Below, one piece after another: positions 45,387 to 53,247 of a DNA stretch of 64,000 bases. The stretch is from an uncultured Clostridia bacterium (GTDB lineage: Bacteria > Bacillota > Clostridia > Christensenellales > Aristaeellaceae): NCBI GenBank assembly GCA_934667105.1, contig CAKULG010000009.1, positions 1-64,000 on the forward strand, read 5' to 3'. The notes beneath the pieces were generated by a model, which was not told the DNA's origin, did not search any database, and saw nothing but the letters and a program-made list of their open reading frames with translations. Numbering within the stretch: position 1 is the first letter of the stretch; each line of letters begins with the position of its first letter. A program made the translations under genes and the position numbers.

Positions 45387-46975
45387 AAAAACGCGCGCTT
45401 GCCTGCCTGCTGCTGTGCGCCCTGTGCCTGGCGCTGAGCGGCTGCCACGGGGCCGATACCTCCGCCGATTTCCAGATTCCCCGGGCCTTCGACGATTCCC
45501 GGGAGTATAACCTGGTTTTCTGGGCCAAGAACGATACCAACGTAGCGCAGACAAAGATCTACGAAAAGGCCATCGCGGATTTTCAGGCGCTGTATCCCAA
45601 CGTGCATATCAATCTGCGCCTGTACACCGATTACGGCCGCATCTATAACGACGTGATCACCAACATCGCCACCGGCACCACCCCCAACATCTGCATCACC
45701 TATCCCGATCACATCGCCACCTATCTGACGGGCAGCAACGTGGTGGCCCCCCTGGACGCGCTGATGGCGGATGAAAGCTACGGCCTGGGGGGAAGCGCCC
45801 TGCGCTTTGACGGCCCCCGGGAGATTATTCCCCAGTTCCTTGCCGAATGCCAGATCGGCGGCCAGTATTACGCCCTGCCCTTCATGCGCTCCACCGAGGC
45901 CTGCTATGTGAACAAAACCTATGTGGAAAAGCTGGGCTACACCCTCCCCGAAACCCTCACCTGGGATTTCGTCTGGGAGGTGGCGGACGCCGCCACCGCG
46001 AAGGATGAAGCGGGGAATTACCTGGTCAACGGCCAGAAGGTGATGATCCCCTTCATTTATAAATCCACCGATAACATGATGATTCAAATGCTCCGGCAAA
46101 AGGGCGCAGGCTATTCCACCGAAAACGGCGACGTGCTGCTTTTCAACGATACCACCAAGGAGCTGCTTTTCACCATCGCCCAGCATGCGAAAACCGGCGC
46201 GTTCTCCACCTTCAAAATTTCCAGCTATCCCGCCAATTTCCTCAACGCGGGCCAGTGCATCTTCGCCGTGGATTCCACCGCCGGGGCCACCTGGATGGGG
46301 GCGGAGGCCCCCCTGCTGGATATCAGCCCAGATAAGCTGGTGCCCTTTGAAACGGCGGTGCTGCCCATTCCCCAGTTCGATCCCCAGCACCCCCAGATGA
46401 TCTCCCAGGGCCCCTCCGTCTGCATTTTCAACAAGACCGATCCCCAGGAGGTACTGGCCTCCTGGCTGTTCATGCAGTTCCTCCTCACGCAGGATGTGCA
46501 GATCGCCTACGCCGAAACCGAGGGCTATGTGCCCGTCACGGGCGAGGCGCAGGCCAGCCCCGAATATCAGGATTATCTCAGCCGCGGCGGCGAGGACAAC
46601 GATCAGCACTACGCCGTGAAAATAAAGGCCTCCCGCCTGCTGCTGGAGCACACCCAGGATACCTTCGTCACCCCCGTGTTCAACGGCTCTGCCTCCCTGC
46701 GGGACGCCGCGGGCCAGCTCATCGAAAATGTGACCAAGGCCGTCCGCCGCAAGCAGACCGTGGACGATGACGCCATCAACGCCCTCTATCAGGATATTAC
46801 CGCCCTTTACCGCCTGGATCAGAAAAATCCCCAGGGCGGCGGCGCGGCTGCGGCAAAGCAGGATCTCGGCCCCCTCCCCGGCACCGCCGTGGCCCTGCTC
46901 TCCGCCCTGGGCGGCGCCTGGGCCCTCATCCTGCTCTATCTCGCCCTCCGCGCCCTGCGGCAGAGGAAAAGATAA
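45383..46975 (+). CDS. Sugar-binding lipoprotein with a C-terminal membrane tail
   Basis: 530 residues. A lipoprotein signal (LCALCLALSGCHG, lipobox LSGC) is followed by a family 1 solute-binding fold (YNLVFWAKNDTNVAQTKIYE, YYALPFMRSTEACYVNKTYV). Unusually, after a glycine/alanine linker the chain ends with LPGTA, a hydrophobic stretch (VALLSALGGAWALILLYLAL) and RQRKR. This is either a second membrane anchor or a sortase-type sorting signal of the LPxTA kind. Its start overlaps the permease stop (ATGA). The binding protein is the last gene here, instead of first as usual. Confidence 0.9.
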   Translation: MKKRALACLLLCALCLALSGCHGADTSADFQIPRAFDDSREYNLVFWAKNDTNVAQTKIYEKAIADFQALYPNVHINLRLYTDYGRIYNDVITNIATGTTPNICITYPDHIATYLTGSNVVAPLDALMADESYGLGGSALRFDGPREIIPQFLAECQIGGQYYALPFMRSTEACYVNKTYVEKLGYTLPETLTWDFVWEVADAATAKDEAGNYLVNGQKVMIPFIYKSTDNMMIQMLRQKGAGYSTENGDVLLFNDTTKELLFTIAQHAKTGAFSTFKISSYPANFLNAGQCIFAVDSTAGATWMGAEAPLLDISPDKLVPFETAVLPIPQFDPQHPQMISQGPSVCIFNKTDPQEVLASWLFMQFLLTQDVQIAYAETEGYVPVTGEAQASPEYQDYLSRGGEDNDQHYAVKIKASRLLLEHTQDTFVTPVFNGSASLRDAAGQLIENVTKAVRRKQTVDDDAINALYQDITALYRLDQKNPQGGGAAAAKQDLGPLPGTAVALLSALGGAWALILLYLALRALRQRKR

Positions 46976-46995
46976 TAATAATAAATATATGATAT

Positions 46996-47037
46996 GCGGG
47001 GGAACCGCTCTTTGTGGCCAAAGAGCGGTTCCCCCGC
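46996..47037. repeat. Box A palindrome, perfect 19-bp stem
   Basis: GCGGGGGAACCGCTCTTTG and its exact complement enclose a four-base loop TGGC, 21 bases after the binding-protein stop. Probable terminator of the importer operon. Confidence 0.85.
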
Positions 47038-47044
47038 ACCCCTT

Positions 47045-47296
47045 CCGAGAAAGCCGCTTGGGTAAGAGCAGGCGTCAAAAAATCGGCCGGCTTCTCCGCG
47101 AACAAATAGGGCGGGGACGCGTCCCTCTCCGAGAAAGCCGATTAGGTAGGAGCAGGCATCAGGAAATCGGCTGGCTTCTCCGCGAACAAATAGGGCGGGG
47201 ACGCGTCCCTCTCCGAAAAAGCCGATTAGGTAGGAGCAGGCATCAGGAAATCGGCTGGCCTCTCCGCGAACAAATAGGGCGGGGGCGTTCCCTCCT
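47045..47296. repeat. Three tandem 84-bp copies of Box B
   Basis: Units begin at 47045, 47129 and 47213, each with CCGA(G/A)AAAGCCG(A/C)TT, then GGCATCAGGAAATCGGCTGG and CTCCGCGAACAAATAGGGCG. Copies two and three differ at only a few positions. They follow the Box A of the importer operon. The rest of 46976-47418 holds the promoter at 47344. Confidence 0.88.
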
Positions 47297-47343
47297 CCGG
47301 GGAAGCTCCCCCTGTAAAATAAAATTAAAGCCCGGAATTGCTA

Positions 47344-47372
47344 TTTACTTCGCCGGGCATTTTGGGTATAAT
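47344..47372 (+). promoter_or_regulatory. Promoter of the secreted-protein gene
   Basis: TTTACT (47344-47349), 17 bases, TATAAT (47367-47372), 47 bases before the start codon. Confidence 0.78.
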
Positions 47373-47418
47373 ACATGTGTTCCTAAAGGGGACAAATAGA
47401 AAAAAGGAGATCAAAACG

Positions 47419-48147
47419 ATGAAAAAGTTCCTGGCTTTTGCCCTGGTGCTTGCTCTGGCCCTGACCATGACCGCCTGTGCTGTGGCCGAGGACGCGGACG
47501 CCGTGATGACCCATGAAGATTACGTCGCCGCCGAGCTGGATGCGAAAGTGACCGTGGAAACCTATGTGCAGGCCAAGCAGTCCTGGTGGGACAACAAGGC
47601 CACCCTGTACACCCAGGCCCCCGACGGCGCTTACTTCATCTACAACATGCCCTGCTCCGAGGAAGATTACGCCAAGCTGGTTCCCGGCACCAAGATTAAG
47701 GTGAGCGGCTTCAAGGCCGAATGGTCCGGCGAAGTGGAAATCATCGACGCTACCTTCGAAATCATCGCCGACGCCGAGCCCTTCGTGGCCGAGGCCGAGG
47801 ATGTGACCGCGCTGCTGGGCACCGAAGAGCTGGTGAACCATCAGAACGAGTTCGTTTCCTTCAAGGGCATGACCGTGGCCGCCAGCAAGGACGCCGACGG
47901 CAACGAAGTCGCTTACCTGTACAAGTGGAACGGCTCCGGCCAGGATGGCGACGACCTGTATTTCAACGTCTCCCTGGGCGAAGCCACCTACACCTTCACC
48001 GTGGAATCCTATCTCTGCGATAAGGATACCGAGGTGTATCAGGCCGTGAAGAACCTCAAGATCGGCGACAAGATCGATCTGGAAGGCTTCCTCTATTGGT
48101 ACGACGCGGCGAACCCCCATATCACCGCCGTAAAGGCCGCCGAATAA
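47419..48147 (+). CDS. Secreted small protein with possible tandem OB-like domains
   Basis: 242 residues from ATG 47419 behind AAAAGGAG. The N-terminus MKKFLAFALVLALALTMTAC is a signal with a possible lipobox (MTAC; AVAED follows). Two similar acidic beta-rich units are seen: about 35-115 (KVTVETYVQAKQSWW, KIKVSGFKAEWSGEVEI) and about 130-240 (NEFVSFKGMTVAA, KIGDKIDLEGFLYWYDAANP). The K-V/I-x-V-x-G-F/Y pattern repeats as in nucleic-acid-binding-like OB lipoproteins of Clostridia. Function unknown. Confidence 0.8.
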   Translation: MKKFLAFALVLALALTMTACAVAEDADAVMTHEDYVAAELDAKVTVETYVQAKQSWWDNKATLYTQAPDGAYFIYNMPCSEEDYAKLVPGTKIKVSGFKAEWSGEVEIIDATFEIIADAEPFVAEAEDVTALLGTEELVNHQNEFVSFKGMTVAASKDADGNEVAYLYKWNGSGQDGDDLYFNVSLGEATYTFTVESYLCDKDTEVYQAVKNLKIGDKIDLEGFLYWYDAANPHITAVKAAE

Positions 48148-48160
48148 TCGTGCTTCCCTC

Positions 48161-48186
48161 AGCCGCCGGTCATCCGGCGGCTTTTT
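48161..48186 (+). terminator. Intrinsic terminator
   Basis: AGCCGCCGG, loop TCAT, CCGGCGGCT, then a T-run; 14 bases after the stop of the secreted-protein gene. Confidence 0.92.
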
Positions 48187-48196
48187 GTTATAGAAT

Positions 48197-48458
48197 GCGG
48201 GAGGGGGTCTTTGGAGGCCAAAGCTCCCCCTCCCGCATTCCCCAAGAAAACCGATTGGGAAGGGGAAATCAACAGGGAATCCGCTTGCTTCTCCGCGAAC
48301 AATAAGAGCTTGGCGCGTAAACGGCATTCCCCGCATCGAATGACCCAGCCATTTTCCTTGGGAAGCAAGCAGCTTTGTTCTCGTTTGTATTTATCCAATC
48401 GGCTTTCCTGCGGGAACGCGAGGGAGCCTTCCTTGTTGGTCAAGGAAGGCTCCCTCGC
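48197..48458. repeat. Complete composite repeat A-B-core-B'-A'
   Basis: Box A 48197-48236, Box B from about 48239 (CCCCAAGAAAACCGATTGGG) to 48298, core, Box B' about 48362-48410 (AGCAAGCAGCT... CCAATCGGCTTTCCTG), and Box A' 48418-48458 with a perfect 18-bp stem, loop TTGGT and a following T-run. It fills the space between convergent genes; the two A boxes have quite different arm sequences. Confidence 0.85.
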
Positions 48459-48480
48459 ATTTTTTTCTTCTTTCCCCGCC

Positions 48481-49308
48481 TTACGCCTGGGCCATCCATT
48501 GCTTGAATTTGGGAATGCTTTCGCATAGATCGATGCGCTGCTGTTCGCCGCCGATTTCGCGCTCGATAATGAGGGGGCCGTTGAAGCCCAGGGCGTGAAG
48601 CTTGCGGAAGATGCCCGCGAAATCCACGCGGCCCTCGCCGATGCGGGTTTCCCGGCCCAGGGCGTAGCTGTCCTCGCCGGGGTAGAGGCCGTCCTTGAGG
48701 TGCATGCTGGCGATATGCTTACCCAGAATATCCACCGCGTCCAGGGGGTTCGCTTTGCCATACATGAGCAGGTTCGCGGGGTCCAGGTTCACGGCCACGG
48801 CCTTTTCCCCCGCGTCCTCGATGAGGCGGCGCAGGGTGATGGGGGTTTCCTGGCCCGTTTCCAGGCAGAAGCGCACGCCCAGCTCGCCGCAGCGGCGGCC
48901 GATAATCCGCAGGCATTCCACATGCTCGGCGTATTCCGGATCCCCCGGGTTTTCAGGCACGAAGCCGAAATGCGTCTGCATCAGGGGGATTTCCAGCAGC
49001 GCGGCGTATTCCGCCGCCGTCAGCAGCGATTGCATCCGCGCGGCGCGGGTTTCCTTGGGGCCCACGCCCAGGGTGGCGGGGCCTTCCCGGAAATTCCACT
49101 TCGCCGGGCCCGACCAGCCCGCCGCCAGAGTATCGGCGGGGAATTCCTTCAACAGCGGCCGCAGGGCCTCCATCTGCTCCCGGGGGCGCAGGCTGGCGTC
49201 CCCCGTGCGCAGCTGCAAGGTGTCCAGCCCCGCCTGGCGGCAGAAAGCGATGCCCTCCGCCAGCACGTCCGCAGAAATGATCGTGCCCAAACGCCAAAAT
49301 TTTTCCAT
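48481..49308 (-). CDS. Sugar phosphate isomerase/epimerase, TIM-barrel
   Basis: 275 residues. An xylose-isomerase-like barrel with metal ligands visible in RFCLETGQE (Glu), VNLDPANLLMYG (Asp), ASMHLKDG (His) and LIIEREIG (final Glu). Family members interconvert keto- and aldo-sugars or epimerise inositols and rare sugars. Divergent from the Gfo/Idh/MocA gene with a shared 94-base promoter region, so both probably serve the same sugar or inositol route. Confidence 0.87.
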   Translation of the reverse strand: MEKFWRLGTIISADVLAEGIAFCRQAGLDTLQLRTGDASLRPREQMEALRPLLKEFPADTLAAGWSGPAKWNFREGPATLGVGPKETRAARMQSLLTAAEYAALLEIPLMQTHFGFVPENPGDPEYAEHVECLRIIGRRCGELGVRFCLETGQETPITLRRLIEDAGEKAVAVNLDPANLLMYGKANPLDAVDILGKHIASMHLKDGLYPGEDSYALGRETRIGEGRVDFAGIFRKLHALGFNGPLIIEREIGGEQQRIDLCESIPKFKQWMAQA

Positions 49309-49328
49309 GATAAACCATCCTTTCTCTC

Positions 49329-49384
49329 TTTACTTTTTGGAGCGGTTCTTGTATAATTGAATCACATAAGATCGAAATCGATCT
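49329..49384 (+). promoter_or_regulatory. Promoter with downstream 16-bp palindromic operator
   Basis: TTTACT (49329-49334), 17 bases, TATAAT (49352-49357). AGATCGA-AA-TCGATCT at 49369-49384 covers about +5 to +20, a classical repressor position. A closely similar site overlaps the promoter of the NagB-like gene at 51513-51528. Confidence 0.75.
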
Positions 49385-49402
49385 AACAAGGAGGGAAACA
49401 AA

Positions 49403-50422
49403 ATGTTCAAGGTTGCCATGCTTGGCTGCGGCTCCATCAGCAGCGCCCATGTAAACGGCTGGAAGGTGCAGGGGGATCGGGCGAAGATGATCGCCGTGGC
49501 CGATCTGCTGGAAGACCGGCGGAACGCCCGGGCGGCGGATTTCGGGGCCAAGGCCTATGAAACGGCGGACGCGCTGCTGGCCGCGGAAAAGCCGGATATC
49601 GTGGATATCTGCCTGCCCACGGCGCTGCATCTGGAATACGCCGTGAAGGCCATGCGGGCGGGGGCCCATGTGCTGTGCGAAAAGCCGCTGTGCCTCTCCG
49701 CCGAAAAGGCGCAGGAGCTGCTGGCCGTGGAAAAGGAAACGGGCAAGCGGATGATGGTGGCCCACGTTGTTCGCTTCATCCCGCAATACGTCTATCTGCG
49801 CAAGGCCATCGAGGAGCAGCCCTTCGGCAAGCTGCTTTCCCTCACGATGGTTCGCATCAGCGGCCGGCGCGATCTGGGCCTGGCCTGGCGGGATTGGAAC
49901 ATCCATGAGGAATTGAGCGGCTCCAGCCCCTTTGATCTGAATATCCACGATCTGGATTACATGCGCTCCGTCCTGGGCGAGCCCACCGATCTCCACGCCG
50001 ATCTGTATTATCATCACGATAACCCGGAGCACATGTTCTCCATCTATCGCTATGGCAACACGCTGGTGGAAATCGATACCGGCTGGGATATGCCCCGGGG
50101 CGGCGTCTACCCCTGGAACTGCGGCTATCGCGCGGTGTTCGAGGGCGGCGTGCTGGAGTATACCTCCCGGCGGGAGCCGAACCTGGCCTGGTACATCGAG
50201 GAGGGCGTCGTTCGCGTGCCCAAGACCACCGATAACGCCGACGGCACCCCCTCCGGCGTCACCGAGCCGCTGCCCGACGGCTATACCGCCGAAATTCTTT
50301 ACTTCACCGATTGCCTGATTTCCGGCGCGCCCTTTACCCGCTGCTCCCTGGAGGACGCCATCGGCTCCGTCCGCCTTACGGAGGAAACCGTGGCCTACGC
50401 CAAGGCGCGAATCAAGAAATAA
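49403..50422 (+). CDS. Gfo/Idh/MocA family dehydrogenase
   Basis: 339 residues, start behind AAGGAGGG. N-terminal NAD(P) fold KVAMLGCGSISSAHVNGW, the conserved EKPL in VLCEKPLCLSAEKA, and the substrate-side HDLDYMRSVLGEP with the histidine motif (NIHDLDYM). Oxidises a sugar, inositol or sugar phosphate. Divergent from the TIM-barrel isomerase and under the palindromic operator described at 49369. Confidence 0.92.
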   Translation: MFKVAMLGCGSISSAHVNGWKVQGDRAKMIAVADLLEDRRNARAADFGAKAYETADALLAAEKPDIVDICLPTALHLEYAVKAMRAGAHVLCEKPLCLSAEKAQELLAVEKETGKRMMVAHVVRFIPQYVYLRKAIEEQPFGKLLSLTMVRISGRRDLGLAWRDWNIHEELSGSSPFDLNIHDLDYMRSVLGEPTDLHADLYYHHDNPEHMFSIYRYGNTLVEIDTGWDMPRGGVYPWNCGYRAVFEGGVLEYTSRREPNLAWYIEEGVVRVPKTTDNADGTPSGVTEPLPDGYTAEILYFTDCLISGAPFTRCSLEDAIGSVRLTEETVAYAKARIKK

Positions 50423-50447
50423 TTTGAAGAGAATATTGAAGGATACT

Positions 50448-50620
50448 GCGGGGGAACCGCTCTTTGGAGGCCAAAGAGCGGTTCCCCCGCGCGCCCTCCG
50501 AGAAAACCGACTGGATAAAGGCATGCAACAAGAAATCAGGCTGCTTCTCCGCTAACAAAGGATGGCATTCAACAACAATCGGTTTTCTTGTGGGAAACAC
50601 GGGGGAGGGTTTCCTCCCCC
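50448..50620. repeat. Composite repeat, right half decayed
   Basis: Box A 50448-50490 has a perfect 20-bp stem (GCGGGGGAACCGCTCTTTGG) with loop AGG. Box B follows from 50495 (CCTCCGAGAAAACCGACTGG) to about 50560. The right half keeps only CAATCGGTTTTCTTGTGGG and a short hairpin GGGGGAGG-GTTT-CCTCCCCC at 50601-50620. It lies between the convergent dehydrogenase and NagB-like genes. Confidence 0.8.
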
Positions 50621-50631
50621 CGCAGCATATA

Positions 50632-51429
50632 TTACAGCCCCTGGGCGATAGTTTTGGGGGAAGCGAAGGTTACGTTCCCGTGGGTTTGGAGCAGAGAGCA
50701 GGGAATGGCGCTGGTAACGGGGCCGGTGAGCACCCGGCGAGTGATGCCATACTGCCAATCGCGGCTCAGGGCGATATAAATGCGCCGGGAGGCCAGGATG
50801 GGCTTCATGCCCACCGTGATGCACCATTCGGGCATACCCCGCAAATCGCCCCGCTGATAGCCGATGCCGTTGGCCACGATGGTTTCCCGGGTGATGGGCA
50901 GCACGCGGGTGGGCAGGGCGGCGAATTCCTCCGCGCTGATTTCCTGGCCCTTTTCCGGGGGCTCGTTAAAGGCGATATGGCCGTTGATGCCAATGCCGCC
51001 CAGGCACAGATCCGCCCCGCCCAGGGCCGCGATTTCGGCGTCGTATTCCGCCTCGTGGCCCGGCTCGGGGAAATGGCGCTGGGCAAGGGTCATGCCCAGG
51101 GCGGGATCCAGCCGGTCGTACAGATCGCGCTGCATCCGCCCGTGGAAGGACATGGGGTGCTCATCCGCGATACGCTCGTGATCGTTCACCAGGTATTCAT
51201 CCATATTGAAGAAATGCACGTTCTTCAGCGACACCTTCAGCCGATTGGCCAGCGTGGCGAAGATGGGATACTGACCCGTGGGCCCGCAGGGGATAATCAT
51301 CACCGTGCGCTTGCCCGCGGCATTGTTGCGCTGAATTTCCTCCAGCATTTCCAACGCCATATCCAGGTATACGTCGTATTCCTGATCCAGCACCCGCAGC
51401 TTGATGCCGCCGTTATAGGTCTTTTCCAT
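50632..51429 (-). CDS. Glucosamine-6-phosphate deaminase-like (NagB family)
   Basis: 265 residues, start behind AAGGAGGCAG. PCGPTGQYPIFATL is the phosphate-binding loop, NMDEYLV the region with the catalytic aspartate, and GIGINGHIAFNEP the family signature with its catalytic histidine. Converts glucosamine-6-phosphate to fructose-6-phosphate and ammonia, or acts on a related amino sugar; the C-terminal part differs enough from NagB to leave this open. Controlled by a promoter that overlaps an operator. Confidence 0.88.
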   Translation of the reverse strand: MEKTYNGGIKLRVLDQEYDVYLDMALEMLEEIQRNNAAGKRTVMIIPCGPTGQYPIFATLANRLKVSLKNVHFFNMDEYLVNDHERIADEHPMSFHGRMQRDLYDRLDPALGMTLAQRHFPEPGHEAEYDAEIAALGGADLCLGGIGINGHIAFNEPPEKGQEISAEEFAALPTRVLPITRETIVANGIGYQRGDLRGMPEWCITVGMKPILASRRIYIALSRDWQYGITRRVLTGPVTSAIPCSLLQTHGNVTFASPKTIAQGL

Positions 51430-51490
51430 GGTGACTGCCTCCTTTTGCTTGATGGGGAAAAAACGTTGTTTGCGCCTTGCTGTCAGGGAT

Positions 51491-51528
51491 AGTATACCGC
51501 AGATTCTTAATTAAATCAAGTTCGATTT
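51491..51528 (-). promoter_or_regulatory. NagB-like gene promoter with overlapping operator
   Basis: Minus strand: TTGATT (51514-51519), 17 bases, TATACT (51491-51496). The 16-base AAATCGAACTTGATTT (minus strand, 51513-51528) overlaps the -35 hexamer and matches the operator at 49369-49384 at 12 of 16 positions. Confidence 0.68.
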
Positions 51529-51538
51529 TATAAAAAAT

Positions 51539-51667
51539 TTGCCTTGCGCAGGTGCGGATGGTATAATGATTAGGAAAATGCTTTAGCATTTTCCGGGTCA
51601 GCGGGACGCTGTAAGCGTTACGCTGACAATCATGGTATAATGATTAGGAAAATGCTTTAGCGGAGGA
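51539..51667 (+). repeat. Promoter plus element C, with a 30-bp direct repeat
   Basis: TTGCCT (51539-51544), 17 bases, TATAAT (51562-51567) leads into two hairpins: GGAAAATGC-TTTA-GCATTTTCC (51573-51594) and GTCAGCG...CGCTGAC (51598-51626). The 30 bases at 51558-51587 return unchanged at 51632-51661. A decayed Box A follows at about 51669-51703. This is the leader of the GNAT gene; nothing else was seen in 51430-51735. Confidence 0.75.
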
Positions 51668-51735
51668 ACGCGGGGTGAAATGCCTCCAAAGACGGGTTCC
51701 CCGCAATATCTCCCCACCAAAAGGAGGAATTTACC

Positions 51736-52245
51736 GTGCTGAAGCTGGTGAAATTTGATAAGCGCTATGCGCCGCAGCTGCTGGACATGATGGACGAATG
51801 GAGCGCCACAGGGGAGAGGATCGTCCCCTGGGCCATTCGGAAATGCGATTATCACGATCTGGACGCTTACGCCCACAGCCTGGAAATAAAGACCGCCGAT
51901 GAAAGCCACGTCCCCGATTCCACATTTTTCTGCCTGGACACGGAGCGGAACGCCTTTGTGGGCGCGGTGAACATCCGCCACACCCTGAACGAGGGGCTGC
52001 TGCGCTCGGGCGGGCACATCGGCGACGGCATTCGCCCCAGCCTGCGGGGCCAGGGCCTGGGCACGCGCATGATCGCCCTGGCCCTGGAGGAATGCGACCG
52101 CCTGGGCATCCGGCGCGTGCTGATGTGCTGCGATAAGGCGAACGCCGCCTCCGCCCGAACCATCATCAAAAACGGAGGCGTGCTGGAAAACGAAATTATC
52201 GACGGCGGCGAGGTCGTCCAGCGCTATTGGATTCAGCGAGGCTGA
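51736..52245 (+). CDS. GNAT family N-acetyltransferase
   Basis: 169 residues from a GTG at 51736 behind AAGGAGG. The acetyl-CoA loop is IRPSLRGQGLGTRMIALALE, preceded by GHIGDGI and followed by VLMCCDKANAASARTIIKNG, the standard GNAT core. The N-terminal half resembles the YkwB/YjdJ-like group. Cytoplasmic, acceptor unknown. Transcribed from the element C leader. Confidence 0.88.
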   Translation: MLKLVKFDKRYAPQLLDMMDEWSATGERIVPWAIRKCDYHDLDAYAHSLEIKTADESHVPDSTFFCLDTERNAFVGAVNIRHTLNEGLLRSGGHIGDGIRPSLRGQGLGTRMIALALEECDRLGIRRVLMCCDKANAASARTIIKNGGVLENEIIDGGEVVQRYWIQRG

Positions 52246-52274
52246 AGGAATAGCTGCGGCGAAGCCGCGCGGCC

Positions 52275-53081
52275 TTACCCCTGCATGCCCGCCAGCGCCG
52301 CCCGGGCCCAGGCGATATTGCGGGCTTCCTCCGCGTCGAAATCGCTGATTTTCACGCATTCCAGGGAAAACCAGCCTGCGTAGCCCTGGGCGCAAAGCCC
52401 TTGCAGAAGCTCCCGCACGCGCATATCCCCCTCGCCCAGATTTCGCGGGCGCGGGGCGGCGCCGTCCACCGCAAGGGCGTAATCCTTTAAATGAACGTGG
52501 GTGATGCGCGGGCCGAAGCGCTCCAGGACGTGCAGCGCGTCCTCCCCCACAAAGGCGGGGTTGCCCGCGTCCAGAACGACGCCCACCGGGCGCTCCACCT
52601 GGCAAAGCACCTGTGAAAAGCGCGCGCATCCATTAAATACAAGCCCCTGCTCCTCCAGCGTTTCGGCAATGCCGATGGACGCGCAGTAATCCCACAGCGC
52701 GCGCACGCGGGAAACGGCCCGCGCCATCAGCGCGCCCTCCTCCGGACTGCCGTGGGCGGGCGCGGGGCGGGGATACAGCGTGTGCATCATGGAGGGCGCG
52801 CCCAGGCTTTTCGCAATTCGCGCATACGCCTTCAGCATTTCCAGCGCCTGGCCGCCGTCGTCGGCGCACAGGTTGACGCCGATGGAAATGTTGGGAATGA
52901 CGATCCCCAGCGCCTGGGCGCGCGCCCGCCAGGCCTCCGCCTCTGCCGGGGTGGGAAGGGGCGCGGACTCCAAAAACAAAAATTCACAGCCGCGCAGGCC
53001 CATTTCATGGGTGTAATCCAGCGCCTGGAGGGGCGTCATGCCGCTTCGGGGCAGGGAATATACGCTCAATTTGCAATCCAT
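52275..53081 (-). CDS. Sugar phosphate isomerase/epimerase, second TIM-barrel
   Basis: 268 residues from ATG 53081, nine bases from GGGAGG; the ATG at 53090 touches that site and cannot use it. Barrel motifs include GCEFLFLES, PNISIGVNL, ETLEEQG (Glu), VVLDAGNPAFVG (Asp), ITHVHLKDY (His) and FSLECVKI (final Glu). Related in fold to the isomerase at 48481, but only distantly. Convergent with the GNAT gene. Confidence 0.86.
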   Translation of the reverse strand: MDCKLSVYSLPRSGMTPLQALDYTHEMGLRGCEFLFLESAPLPTPAEAEAWRARAQALGIVIPNISIGVNLCADDGGQALEMLKAYARIAKSLGAPSMMHTLYPRPAPAHGSPEEGALMARAVSRVRALWDYCASIGIAETLEEQGLVFNGCARFSQVLCQVERPVGVVLDAGNPAFVGEDALHVLERFGPRITHVHLKDYALAVDGAAPRPRNLGEGDMRVRELLQGLCAQGYAGWFSLECVKISDFDAEEARNIAWARAALAGMQG

Positions 53082-53181
53082 GCTATTCATCCTCCCGCTT
53101 CGCCCGAAAAACGCCCGGCGAAGCTCCTTTTTCCCCGCCAGTATACCACAGCGGGCTGTATGACGCAAGGAACAAAATAAT

Positions 53182-53231
53182 GCGGAAGGAGGCTCTTTGC
53201 GTTGTCGTCCCCAAAGAATGCCTCCCCCCGC
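53182..53231. repeat. Box A palindrome with enlarged loop
   Basis: GCGGAAGGAGGCTCTTTG and CAAAGAATGCCTCCCCCCGC arms around an enlarged loop (GTTGTCGTCCC). It lies 16 bases after the stop of the permease gene (minus strand) that ends at 53248. Confidence 0.7.
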
Positions 53232-53247
53232 ATATATTTATTTTCCC

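Noticed and set aside
47045..47296. Tandem 84-bp repeats as a CRISPR array
   Set aside because: The whole 84-bp unit repeats, with no unique spacers, and no cas genes are present.
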